Shown: one piece after another, positions 15,916 through 24,385 of the stretch
Numbering within the stretch: position 1 is the first letter of the stretch
Layout: each line of letters opens with the position of its first letter
Assembly (NCBI GenBank): GCA_963781775.1
Contig: CAWAHE010000024.1
Coordinates: forward strand, 186,001-250,000
Direction of reading: 5' to 3'
DNA: 64,000 nt
Origin: CAVSRC01 sp963781775
GTDB taxonomy: Bacteria > Pseudomonadota > Alphaproteobacteria > Rhizobiales > Kaistiaceae
Position numbers and translations under genes: made by a program
The notes under the pieces: generated by a model
Database searches by the model: none
Told to the model about the DNA's origin: nothing
Seen by the model: only the letters and a program-made list of their open reading frames with translations

Positions 15916-15936
15916 CAAATTTATTGCATCGCACAA
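15903..15936 (-). promoter_or_regulatory. Putative PhaR operator: two TGC-N3-GCA motifs in a large dyad
   Basis: TGCATTGCA (15906-15914) and TGCATCGCA (15925-15933) lie 19 bp apart inside a 34-bp dyad whose outer arms are TTGTGC and GCACAA. The first motif overlaps the -35 hexamer of the phasin promoter. PhaR repressors of alphaproteobacteria recognise CTGC-N3-GCAG-like sites, so these are reasonable candidates. No phaR gene lies in the window. Confidence 0.5.
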
Positions 15937-15980
15937 GATTTGGCGGGGCCGGTCCCGGGGAGGCCCGTCCGCCCGGGTGC

Positions 15981-16361
15981 CTATTTCTTCGCCTTGCCGG
16001 CCGCCGTCCCGGCCGTGCGCCCGACCATCCCGCCGATCTGCTGGCCCTGTTCGACCGCCGCGGCCATGCGCTTTTGCAGGAATTCCTGATGGAGCGCGGT
16101 TGCCTCCTCGACGGTCCGCACGCGGGCCAGGTTCTGGGCCAAATCGAAGCTGGCGGCGATGTTCTCCTCGGCAAAGGCAAGCGCCTGCCGGCTGACGTCG
16201 GCGGCGCCCTCGCCCACCGTCTTGGCTTGTCCTTCGGCGCTGGCCACGGCTTTGTGCGTCGCCTCCAGAAGCTGCTCGAAGGCCTTGCGCGCCTGCTCGA
16301 CGTTGCGGTCTGCCGCCTCGCGCAATTGATCGGGGATTTCGAAATGTGTCGGCTGTTTCAT
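15981..16361 (-). CDS. Phasin family protein (second copy)
   Basis: 126 residues, nearly all helical. It begins MKQPTHFEIPDQLREAADRN and contains VEQARKAFEQLLEATHKAV, close to the phasin consensus, then LAFAEENIAASFDLAQNLA and a Gly/Ala/Lys-rich tail (TAGTAAGKAKK) that could contact the granule or nucleic acid. GGGAGG precedes the ATG. It lies upstream of the other phasin on the same strand but is separated by a promoter, so the two can be expressed independently. No PHA synthase or depolymerase gene is in the window. Confidence 0.85.
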   Translation of the reverse strand: MKQPTHFEIPDQLREAADRNVEQARKAFEQLLEATHKAVASAEGQAKTVGEGAADVSRQALAFAEENIAASFDLAQNLARVRTVEEATALHQEFLQKRMAAAVEQGQQIGGMVGRTAGTAAGKAKK

Positions 16362-16502
16362 GACGTGCCTCCCTGTACCATCCTCCGGCCCGGGGCATGC
16401 TAGGACGAACCGGCTGCCGGTCCAAGTTGCCGGTTAACCGTGGGCGCATTTGAGGCGCGTGACGGCCCGGCGTTGCGTGGATTATTTCGAAATTTCGCCG
16501 TA

Positions 16503-16517
16503 TTAACATATTGTTAA
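16503..16517 (+). promoter_or_regulatory. Perfect CtrA-type box upstream of the sensor kinase
   Basis: TTAACATATTGTTAA contains TTAA-N7-TTAA exactly and is fully palindromic in its outer five bases. It is centred about 55 bp before the kinase ATG at 16565, within a local AT-rich patch. CtrA of Caulobacter and Brucella binds this consensus. Confidence 0.55.
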
Positions 16518-16564
16518 GCTGCGAGGCGCGCGCGAAGGGGCGTTCGCGAGGACGGGCCGACCGG

Positions 16565-19500
16565 ATGAACGGCAAGACCTATCCCTATCTTGACCTGGTC
16601 GCGCTCGCTCCGGTTGGCGCCGCGTTGCTGGAATCTGCGCCGGCCTTCGTATTCAGCGGCGATGGCGCCCGGATTCTGTGGGCCAACGCAGCCGGCGTCG
16701 CCTTCTTCGGCGAGCGGCGCATGGGCGACGTGCTCGAACACCGCCTCTCGCCATTGAACCCGCTCAAGGCGCAGATCGCCAGGCTGGCGCGGCTGCTGCC
16801 GACCGAGACCTCGCGCCTCGAGATCCTGCGCGTCGGCCAGGGCGTTACCTTCGCCACGATGGCAGCCGCGTGCCGCCGCCTCAATCTCCCCGACCGCACA
16901 AGCGCCGTTCTCGCCATCGCGGTCGCCACATCGACGGCGGAGTCGGTTGCAACCCGTGCCGAGCGGCTCGCCGACATCATCGCGGAGGACGATTGTCTCG
17001 CCGCGGTGCTCGATCGCGACGGCAAGGTGCTCGGCGCCTCGGGCGGCTACGACGAATTGTCGCCGGCGGCGAGCGCCATCGACGCCCTCATCGCGGCGGC
17101 GGCGAACGATCGAACGGGCATTGCCAAGCGCCAGCTCGCCATCGGCCGCCACGAACGGCCTGCCGGTGCGGCGCGCTTTGCGGCCGGCGCCCGCGAATGC
17201 TTCCTCCTCATCGTCGGCCCGATGGAAGCCGCCCCGGCAGTAACGGTTCCGCCGCCTGCGGTGGAGACAATCGCCGCCACCCCTCTGCCCGCCGCCGAGT
17301 TGCCGGAACCGGCGGCCGAACCACCCGCGCCGGATATTCCCGAGCCCGTCGAGACACCAGAGGCATCGCCGGCGCCGGAACCGATGGCGCGCTTCGCCTT
17401 CGCGCTCGATGACGAGCAGCGCTTTACGTTCATCTCGTCGGAGCTGGCGCAGGTCGTTGGAGACGATCACGCCGCCGTCCTCGGCAAGGATTGGCAGCCG
17501 GTTGCCGACATTCTTGCACTTGATCCTGACGGCTCGATCGGGCGCGCGCTCGACGCCGGGCATCCTTGGTCGGCGCGTGTGCGCTGGCCGGCGGATGGCG
17601 GTGAGACGGTCGCCGTCGACCTGGCGGCGTTCCCGGTGCCTGCCGACGGCGGAGACGGGTTCCGCGGCTTCGGCCTCTGCCATCTCGCCGATCGACGGCC
17701 GGACGAGCGGGCGACGCGAAGGACGCTTGTCGACATCGTTGAGCCCGAGCGGCCGGCAGCCATCGAGGAAGCGCCCGCACCGGCCGAAGAACCGGCGCCG
17801 GAACCGGAGGCGATCGCCGGGGCCCCTCCCCCGCCGCCGCCTGCGGAAACGCCCGCATCGCCCACACCGCTTCGCGAGCCACTGGCGAGCGGCGAGGATA
17901 TCGACGACGTCGCCCGCAAGATCATCGAGGAAGGCTCGGCCGAGCGCCCGTCGCGCCGGCGATCCGATGAGGAGCGCGGCGCGACGGCCGCACTGCCACC
18001 GTCCAATATCGTGCGCCTGCCCGGAGCCGTGTCGCGGCCGGCGCCCGAGCGCCTGACGGGGACTGAGCGCGACGCGTTTCGGCGTATCGCCGAGACGCTT
18101 GGCGTGCGCCGCGCCAACGAAAAGCGGGAGACCGCGGACGCCCCGGCCGAGCCACCGGAAAGCGAGACCGACCGCGAAAGCAGAACGGTGCCCGCCGCCG
18201 AGTCGGAGTCTCGTATCCTCGACCGTCTGCCGATCGGCATCGTCGTCTTCCGCGACCACAAGACGCTGTTCGTCAATCGCGCCCTGCTCGATCTCGCCGG
18301 ATACGCTTCGCCCGCCGCGTTCGACGAGGCCGGCGGTGCCCACGCGATTTTCCCCGGCGGCTCGGAAGGATGGACACGCGGCGTCGCCGAAGGCGGCGGG
18401 CCGCTCGCCATTCGCCGCCACGACGGCAAGTCGGTGCCGGTCGAGGTGCGCCTGAACGCCGTCACCTGGGCGCGGGCGACCGCCCTGATGTTGTCGATCA
18501 TCGAGCGCCGCGAGCCCATCGACGAGGTCGACGACCGGCTTGCGGCAGAGCTTGCCGCCGCGGGTGCGCGCACCGAAGAGCTGGAAGCGATCCTCGACAC
18601 GGCCACCGACGGCGTCATCGTCATCGACCGGACCGGCAAGATCGGCAGCATGAACCGGGCCGGCGAAGCGCTCTTCGGGGTCGAGGCGAGCAGCTATCTC
18701 GGCCGTTCTTTCACCGATCTTCTGGCTGAGGAAAGCCACCGCCCGGCCCTCGACTATCTCGACGGCCTTGCCTCCAACGGTGTCGCCAGCGTTCTCAATG
18801 ACGGCCGCGAGGTCATCGGCAGGGTGCCCCAGGGCGGCCTGATCCCGCTGTTCATGACGATGGGCCGCATCAGCGGCGGCGACAAGTTCTGCGCAGTGCT
18901 TCGCGACATCACGCACTGGAAGAACGTCGAGGAGGAACTGGTCGCCGCGCGCCGCGCCGCCGAGACGGCAAACGCCCAGAAGTCGGAATTCCTCGCCAAG
19001 ATCAGTCACGAAATCCGCACGCCGCTCAATGCCATCATCGGTTTTTCCGAAGTGATGATGGAGCAGCGCTTCGGGCCGATCGGCAACGATCGCTACCGCG
19101 CCTATCTCAGCGACATCCACGTGTCGGGCGAGCATCTGATGAGCCTGATCAACGACCTCCTCGATCTGTCGAAGATCGAGGCGGGCAAGCTCGAACTGAC
19201 CTTCGAGGCGGTGGCGGTCAATTCGGTCATCCAGGAATGCGTCGCGCTGATGCAGCCGCAGGCCAACCGCGAGCGCATCATCATCCGCACGTCGCTGTCG
19301 GCGGACGTGCCCGAGGTCGTCGCCGACCGGCGGTCGCTGCGCCAGATCCTGCTCAACCTGCTGTCCAACGCCGTGAAGTTCACCAAGGCCGGCGGCCAGG
19401 TGATCGTGTCGAGCGCGCTCGAAGGTTCCGGCGAAGTGGTGGTGCGCATCCGCGATACCGGCATCGGCATGTCGGAGCGCGACATCGAGACCGCGCTCAA

Positions 19501-19678
19501 GCCGTTCCGGCAGATCGCGACGACCAAGGGCGGCGAGCAGCGTGGCACCGGTCTCGGCCTGCCCCTGACCAAGGCGCTGGTCGAGGCCAACCGGGCGAGC
19601 TTCGCCATCGACAGCGCCGTCGATCAGGGCACGCTGGTCAGGATCACCTTCCCGACGACGCGGGTGCTGGCCGGCTAG
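16565..19678 (+). CDS. Large PAS-domain sensor histidine kinase, PdhS/PleC/DivJ-like
   Basis: 1037 residues without an obvious membrane anchor. A long N-terminal sensory region holds Pro/Ala/Glu-rich linkers (about residues 235-275 and 395-440). Two PAS-like domains follow, near 550-660 (LPIGIVVFRDHKTLFVNRA) and 675-790 (TATDGVIVIDRTGKIGSMN). The HisKA domain has the phospho-acceptor H815 in KISHEIRTPLNAIIGFSEVM, and the ATPase domain has NLLSNAVKFT, DTGIGM and GTGLGLPL. The stretch after the H-box (RFGPIGNDRYRAYLSDIH) is characteristic of DivK-interacting kinases. Length and plan resemble Brucella PdhS, a polar cell-fate kinase. A CtrA-type box precedes it. Confidence 0.8.
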   Translation: MNGKTYPYLDLVALAPVGAALLESAPAFVFSGDGARILWANAAGVAFFGERRMGDVLEHRLSPLNPLKAQIARLARLLPTETSRLEILRVGQGVTFATMAAACRRLNLPDRTSAVLAIAVATSTAESVATRAERLADIIAEDDCLAAVLDRDGKVLGASGGYDELSPAASAIDALIAAAANDRTGIAKRQLAIGRHERPAGAARFAAGARECFLLIVGPMEAAPAVTVPPPAVETIAATPLPAAELPEPAAEPPAPDIPEPVETPEASPAPEPMARFAFALDDEQRFTFISSELAQVVGDDHAAVLGKDWQPVADILALDPDGSIGRALDAGHPWSARVRWPADGGETVAVDLAAFPVPADGGDGFRGFGLCHLADRRPDERATRRTLVDIVEPERPAAIEEAPAPAEEPAPEPEAIAGAPPPPPPAETPASPTPLREPLASGEDIDDVARKIIEEGSAERPSRRRSDEERGATAALPPSNIVRLPGAVSRPAPERLTGTERDAFRRIAETLGVRRANEKRETADAPAEPPESETDRESRTVPAAESESRILDRLPIGIVVFRDHKTLFVNRALLDLAGYASPAAFDEAGGAHAIFPGGSEGWTRGVAEGGGPLAIRRHDGKSVPVEVRLNAVTWARATALMLSIIERREPIDEVDDRLAAELAAAGARTEELEAILDTATDGVIVIDRTGKIGSMNRAGEALFGVEASSYLGRSFTDLLAEESHRPALDYLDGLASNGVASVLNDGREVIGRVPQGGLIPLFMTMGRISGGDKFCAVLRDITHWKNVEEELVAARRAAETANAQKSEFLAKISHEIRTPLNAIIGFSEVMMEQRFGPIGNDRYRAYLSDIHVSGEHLMSLINDLLDLSKIEAGKLELTFEAVAVNSVIQECVALMQPQANRERIIIRTSLSADVPEVVADRRSLRQILLNLLSNAVKFTKAGGQVIVSSALEGSGEVVVRIRDTGIGMSERDIETALKPFRQIATTKGGEQRGTGLGLPLTKALVEANRASFAIDSAVDQGTLVRITFPTTRVLAG

Positions 19679-19681
19679 GCC

Positions 19682-20041
19682 CTACTTGCGACGCGCCTTG
19701 CGCGCGGCGTAGCGCGCGTCACGCTCGGCTTTCTGTTCGGCCTCGCGCTTGACGGCCTCATCGGCCTCGCGCCGTTTCTCGGCGGCGACCCTTTCCTCCT
19801 CGGCCTTCGCCAATCGGGCGGCTTCTTCCTCGCGCGCCTTGCGCTCGGCGGCCTGGCGTTCGGCCTTGGCCTGACGGGCGGCCTTGCGCGCCTCGCTTGC
19901 CGCAAGCCGCTCGGCCTGCCGCTGAGCGGCGGCGGGCTGGTCCGCTATCTGACGGGCGCGGAATCGCTCCACCATGGCCTGCTTTGCCCGCGCGGAGGCT
20001 TCCCGCCTCGCCGCGACGTCATCATCATTGAATCCGGGCAT
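19682..20041 (-). CDS. DUF6481 family protein
   Basis: 119 residues, highly charged, Ala/Lys/Arg/Glu-rich and predicted to be one long helix. It starts MPGFNDDDVAARREASARAK and ends in ARYAARKARRK, both typical of the DUF6481 family of alphaproteobacteria. An upstream ATG-type start at 20149 would overlap the neighbouring membrane-protein gene and add unrelated sequence, so I chose 20041. The gene converges on the kinase gene with a 3-base gap. Biochemical function is unknown. Confidence 0.78.
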   Translation of the reverse strand: MPGFNDDDVAARREASARAKQAMVERFRARQIADQPAAAQRQAERLAASEARKAARQAKAERQAAERKAREEEAARLAKAEEERVAAEKRREADEAVKREAEQKAERDARYAARKARRK

Positions 20042-20127
20042 CTGTGATTTCGGTCCTGTTTCGGTTTCGTGCGGTGGATTACCTCCGACACTAGCACGAG
20101 ACAAGGCGTCGACGCCCGTATTGGCTC

Positions 20128-20403
20128 CTAGAGCTTGATTTCCCGCCAACCCCAGACAACCAGGAACGCCCCGACGATCGCCCCAAGAAGCACCACGCCC
20201 ATTCCGGCGGACAGGAAAAGGAGCGCCGCAAGATGGAAGCCGATGAACGCGCCGGCGATTCCGACCAGCGCCGCGGTCAGGTCAGCGCGGCGGCCGCCGG
20301 CGATTTGCCGTGTGAGCCAGGACGGCCGGGCCACGCGCTGCATGATGATTCCGGCGGCAACCCCGATAATCAGAACGATGATGAAAACCAGTATCGGATC
20401 CAT
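20128..20403 (-). CDS. GlsB/YeaQ/YmgE family stress-response membrane protein
   Basis: 91 residues with three transmembrane helices: ILVFIIVLIIGVAAGIIM near the N-terminus, a central LTAALVGIAGAFIGFHLAAL and a C-terminal VVLLGAIVGAFLVVWG. The Gly-rich pattern with a short basic loop (QIAGGRRAD) is that of transglycosylase-associated, GlsB-like proteins, which respond to envelope or acid stress. The ATG at 20403 is preceded by GGAGAGTT. Function within the family is poorly defined. Confidence 0.82.
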   Translation of the reverse strand: MDPILVFIIVLIIGVAAGIIMQRVARPSWLTRQIAGGRRADLTAALVGIAGAFIGFHLAALLFLSAGMGVVLLGAIVGAFLVVWGWREIKL

Positions 20404-20509
20404 TCGAACTCTCCTCGCCCGCGGAGCCAGTCGCGCGGAGGTTCGATGATACGACACCCCATGTCGAAAAGATCGGCCGATCTATCCTCCGGCCGGTCCT
20501 CGCCTGTGG

Positions 20510-22069
20510 CTAGCGCGCCAGCCGGAGCTTCTGGATCTTGCCGCCGATGTCGTCGAACGTCGCGACCAGGTCGCCGACGTTCTGCACGTCGTAGAACTTG
20601 TCGGGGTCGCTGGCGCAATCCTGCAGCACGGAACTGGAGCCGTTCTTCACTTCCACCCGCACCGTGTAGATGACGATGCCCTTGGCCTTCATGTTGGTGC
20701 ACATGGCGCCCAGTTCGGCATCGCGCAGATCGGTGCGCTTCGACTTGTTGGCCGAAGTCGCCCCCATGCGTCCCTGCCAGATATAGCCGACGCCCGAATA
20801 GTAGGACTCGTCGCTCTGGTTGCCCTCGGCGTTCTCGTTGTTGCCGTCGGTCATCAGCACGACGATCTTGGTCCAGTCGTCGGTCCGGTAAGGCACGCCG
20901 TTGCCGAACGGGCCGTCGGGGGCCAGCACGTTCCAGCCCCAGGCGAGACCGGCGGGGATGTCGGTGTTGCCGTTGGCGATCATGGCGTTGATCGCCCCCT
21001 TGACGGCCGAGGTGTCGGACGACAGGCGCATCAGCGGTGCGATCTCGCACCCGGAATTGGGACCGTAGGCGTAGCCGAAGGTGCCGGTCGTGCCGGAATA
21101 GGGATTTGCTCCGGCGTATTTCAGAACGTCGCCCTGAACGTATTTGTACCAGTCGGACGACCTTTTCGCCTTCTTGCCGAGGCCGAACTCTTTCGTGATG
21201 TCCTTGTCGGCGGAGTCGTCGAGGTAGCTGTTGTTGTACTCACTGTAGCCTTTCGCGCCCTTCGCGCCCGGCTCGTCGGGAGCGAAGTACGGCACATAAA
21301 GCGTGTCGGGCTGGCCGGCACTTGGCGCCGTGCCGGCGGCCTCGTAGGCGTCGTCGCGGGTCTCCACGCAACCGCTCCAGGTCGTGCCCATCGCCTTGAA
21401 CAGATCGAAGCGATTGACCTGGAGCCCCATGAAAAGGCTCTTGGCGGCATCGGACTTGCCGGTGGCGTCCAGCCAGTTTGCGGTCTGAAAGTCGGGACCC
21501 ACATTGACCGTTTGCGAGAACGGCACCAGCCCGACCTTGAGGTCGTTGCTGTCGGTGGTGGCCTCGGCAAGAGAGTCGACGAGCTTGCTGGCGGCCGATT
21601 TGAGCGTGTCGATCTTGGTGCCCTTCATCGAGCCGGTGTTGTCGAGGACCAGCGCCAATTCGAGCTTGCCGAGCGAGCGCAGTGCCTGACTCTGGACGGT
21701 CACCGGCACGTTGTTAATTCCGAGAATGCGCGAGATCGTCATGTCCACGTCTGCCGAAGCGATGCCGACGATGTTGCCCTTGTCCTGCGTCACCGAGTCG
21801 AGCTTCCAACTCGTGGCGATGGTGGTGTCCATGTGGACTTGCATCCACGATTGGACGGTCGCGTAGAGCTTGGCATCGGTCATCGGCGGCTGGCTGCCGA
21901 CGGCGAGCACGGCGGCGTCGAGCGCATCGGCGAGCTTGGTGTGCACCTGGCTGACGCGGCTGTAGTCGATCGCGGCGCCGGCCATGCCGACCAGCGGAAC
22001 CAGCGACAATGCAAACATGACCGCGACATTGCCGCGTTGATCGCGGCGGAAAAGGCGGAAGAGGGACAT
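20510..22069 (-). CDS. TadG-like pilus-assembly protein with von Willebrand factor A domain
   Basis: 519 residues. The N-terminus (RLFRRDQRGNVAVMFALSLV) is the classic TadE/TadG segment: a basic patch, RGN, then a hydrophobic helix that anchors the protein in the inner membrane. The rest is periplasmic and contains a vWA domain with MIDAS motif DNTGSMKGT near residue 145 and a later LMTDGNNEN. TadG is a minor component of the Flp/Tad tight-adherence system. No other tad genes are nearby, so it is an orphan. The upstream AT-rich region has two degenerate CtrA-like sites. Confidence 0.85.
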   Translation of the reverse strand: MSLFRLFRRDQRGNVAVMFALSLVPLVGMAGAAIDYSRVSQVHTKLADALDAAVLAVGSQPPMTDAKLYATVQSWMQVHMDTTIATSWKLDSVTQDKGNIVGIASADVDMTISRILGINNVPVTVQSQALRSLGKLELALVLDNTGSMKGTKIDTLKSAASKLVDSLAEATTDSNDLKVGLVPFSQTVNVGPDFQTANWLDATGKSDAAKSLFMGLQVNRFDLFKAMGTTWSGCVETRDDAYEAAGTAPSAGQPDTLYVPYFAPDEPGAKGAKGYSEYNNSYLDDSADKDITKEFGLGKKAKRSSDWYKYVQGDVLKYAGANPYSGTTGTFGYAYGPNSGCEIAPLMRLSSDTSAVKGAINAMIANGNTDIPAGLAWGWNVLAPDGPFGNGVPYRTDDWTKIVVLMTDGNNENAEGNQSDESYYSGVGYIWQGRMGATSANKSKRTDLRDAELGAMCTNMKAKGIVIYTVRVEVKNGSSSVLQDCASDPDKFYDVQNVGDLVATFDDIGGKIQKLRLAR

Positions 22070-22279
22070 GACTTGGCGCTCCATATGCAACCGCAGGCTG
22101 GGTTACATGTGGAGGGCAATAACAAATCTTCCGGTTAATCGGAACCTAAGTCGACGAATACAATTAGTCTAAGTTTAATTGCCGATTTACCGCTATGTCT
22201 TCTTTTTGTTGTAATGATTTACCATCCGATAACGTTAAGTTGGCGGCGGTCTGGTGTTCTGCCACTTGCGAGGCCGGGG
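22070..22279. other. AT-rich intergenic region upstream of the TadG-like gene
   Basis: The 210 bases are markedly AT-rich compared with the rest of the window. They contain the near-palindrome TTCCGGTTAATCGGAA (22129-22144) and two sequences resembling CtrA boxes with one mismatch each: TTAA-N7-CTAA at 22135-22149 and TTAA-N7-TTTA at 22175-22189. No gene is seen. The promoter of the TadG-like gene must lie here; the other end adjoins the 3' end of the acetoacetyl-CoA synthetase gene. Confidence 0.5.
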
Positions 22280-24238
22280 TCAGGCCTTCAGCGCCGCAAT
22301 GTCGCGGAAATAATCCAGCGCCTCGGGGTTGGCCAGCGCGCCGGCGTTCTTGACCGGGCGGCCGTGGACGATTTCGCGCACCGCCAGTTCGACGATCTTG
22401 CCGGATTTGGTGCGTGGGATGTCTGCGACCGCGACGATGCGCGACGGAACGTGGCGCGGGCTGGCGCCGGACCGGATGACCGCCTTGATGCGCCCGACCA
22501 GCGCTTCGTCGAGCGCGGCGCCGGGCGCAAGGCGGACGAAGAGCACGATGCGCACGTCGCCGTCCCAGTCCTGACCGATGCACAGGGCCTCGATGACTTC
22601 GGGAATCTGCTCGACCTGCCGATAGATCTCGCCAGTGCCGATGCGCACGCCGCCCGGATTGAGCGTGGCGTCCGAGCGCCCATGGATGACGATGCCGCCG
22701 TGGCTGGTCCATTCGGCGAAGTCGCCATGGCACCAGATGTCGGAGAACCGCTCGAAATAGGCGGCATGATATTTGGCGCCGTCGGGATCGTTCCAGAAGC
22801 CGATCGGCATCGACGGAAACGGCCGGGTGCAGACCAGTTCGCCCTTGCCGGCGGCGAGCGGACGGCCGTCCTCGTCATAGACATCGACGGCGAGGCCGAG
22901 CCCGGCTCCCTGGATCTCGCCGCGCCACACCGGTTCGGTCGGAACGCCGAGCACGAAACAAGAGACGATGTCGGTGCCGCCCGAAATCGAGGCGAGATGC
23001 ACGTCGCGCTTGATCGCGTCATAGACGAAGTCAAAGCTTTCCGGCGCCAGCGGCGAGCCGGTCGAGGCGATCGTCCGCAGCGGCGACAGGTCGTGATGAT
23101 CAGTGGGCCGGTATTCGGCCTTCTTCACCGCGTCGATGAATTTCGCCGAGGTGCCGAAGAACGTCGCGCGCTCGTCTTCGGCGAACGCAAACAGGGTGGC
23201 CGGCGACGGATGAAACGGCGAGCCGTCGAAAAGCAGCAGCGTCGCGCCAGTGGCGAGCGCCGAGACCAGCCAGTTCCACATCATCCAGCCGAGCGTCGTG
23301 AAATAGAAGACGCGATCGCCCTCGCCGATGCCCGAGTGCAGACGGTGCTCCTTGACGTGCTGGAGGAGCGTTCCGCCGACCGAATGCACGATGCATTTCG
23401 GCACGCCGGTCGTGCCGGACGAAAAGAGAATGTAGAGCGGATGCCCGAAGGGCACGCGGCTGAACGCGACCGGCCGGGCGGCGAACGGCGCCAGCGCAGC
23501 ATCAAGGCTCCTCGCCTTCGGCAGCGACGCGGCAACGCTTTCGGCGTCGCCGAGGAAAGGCATGACGACGGCGCGCATCAGGCCGGGGAGTTGCGGGATG
23601 ACGGCCGCCAGCTTCTCGCCGAGGCGGATTTCCTTGCCGGCGTAGCGGTAGCCGTCGACGGAGAACAGAACCTTCGGCGCGATCTGGCCGAAGCGGTCGA
23701 TCACTGCGTTGGCGCCGAAGTCCGGCGAGGCCGACGACCACACGGCGCCGAGAGAGGCGGTGGCGAGCATCGCGGCTACCGCCTCCGGCGTGTTGGGCAG
23801 AAGGCCGGCGACGCGGTCGCCAACGCCGACGCCTTCCGCGATCAGCGCCTGTTGCATCCGCGACACCAGGTGGTTCAGCTTCCGCCACGACAGGCGGCGC
23901 GACGTCCCCTCCTCGCCTCTGAAGACGATGGCGTCGCCGTCGTCGTCGCGAACCAGCAGGTTCTCGGCGAAATTCAGCGTGGCGTCGGGAAAGAAGCGGG
24001 CGCCCGGCATGCGATCGGGGTCGGCGACGCGTCGTTCGCCCTTGTCGCCGATGACGTCGGCATAATCCCAGACGAGGTCCCAGAACGCCGGGCGATCGTC
24101 GACCGACCATGCGTGCAGCGCGCGATAGTCGGCAAAGGGCCGTCCGGCGCGGCGCGCCGCCTCCGCCGCGAAGCGGGTCAGCGGATGCGCGGCGATCGCC
24201 TCGCGGCTGGGCCGCCACAGTGGCGCTTCGGCATTCAT
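22280..24238 (-). CDS. Acetoacetyl-CoA synthetase
   Basis: 652 residues, the expected length. It activates acetoacetate with ATP and CoA, returning ketone bodies from PHB degradation or leucine breakdown to acetoacetyl-CoA. The acyl-adenylate P-loop reads LFSSGTTGVPKCIVHSVGG, and the adenylation motifs YFTTLGWMMWNW and the C-terminal hinge and lysine region (VPRTKSGK-like, here IPRTKSGKIVELAV) are present. The ATG at 24238 opens MNAEAPLWRPS, typical of the family. The two phasin genes about 6 kb away are consistent with a polymer-storing lifestyle. Confidence 0.92.
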   Translation of the reverse strand: MNAEAPLWRPSREAIAAHPLTRFAAEAARRAGRPFADYRALHAWSVDDRPAFWDLVWDYADVIGDKGERRVADPDRMPGARFFPDATLNFAENLLVRDDDGDAIVFRGEEGTSRRLSWRKLNHLVSRMQQALIAEGVGVGDRVAGLLPNTPEAVAAMLATASLGAVWSSASPDFGANAVIDRFGQIAPKVLFSVDGYRYAGKEIRLGEKLAAVIPQLPGLMRAVVMPFLGDAESVAASLPKARSLDAALAPFAARPVAFSRVPFGHPLYILFSSGTTGVPKCIVHSVGGTLLQHVKEHRLHSGIGEGDRVFYFTTLGWMMWNWLVSALATGATLLLFDGSPFHPSPATLFAFAEDERATFFGTSAKFIDAVKKAEYRPTDHHDLSPLRTIASTGSPLAPESFDFVYDAIKRDVHLASISGGTDIVSCFVLGVPTEPVWRGEIQGAGLGLAVDVYDEDGRPLAAGKGELVCTRPFPSMPIGFWNDPDGAKYHAAYFERFSDIWCHGDFAEWTSHGGIVIHGRSDATLNPGGVRIGTGEIYRQVEQIPEVIEALCIGQDWDGDVRIVLFVRLAPGAALDEALVGRIKAVIRSGASPRHVPSRIVAVADIPRTKSGKIVELAVREIVHGRPVKNAGALANPEALDYFRDIAALKA

Positions 24239-24385
24239 GGTGTAGGCTCCGGGATCGTCATTGCCGTCATTCGATAGCGCCCGCACCGACGCCTGTCACC
24301 GCCCAACCCCGGCAGACCAGAAATTCCTTGCGGTCGCCAGCATTTCTTCCTACCCAGAGGCGCCCACAAGGGAAACTCCGATCGC

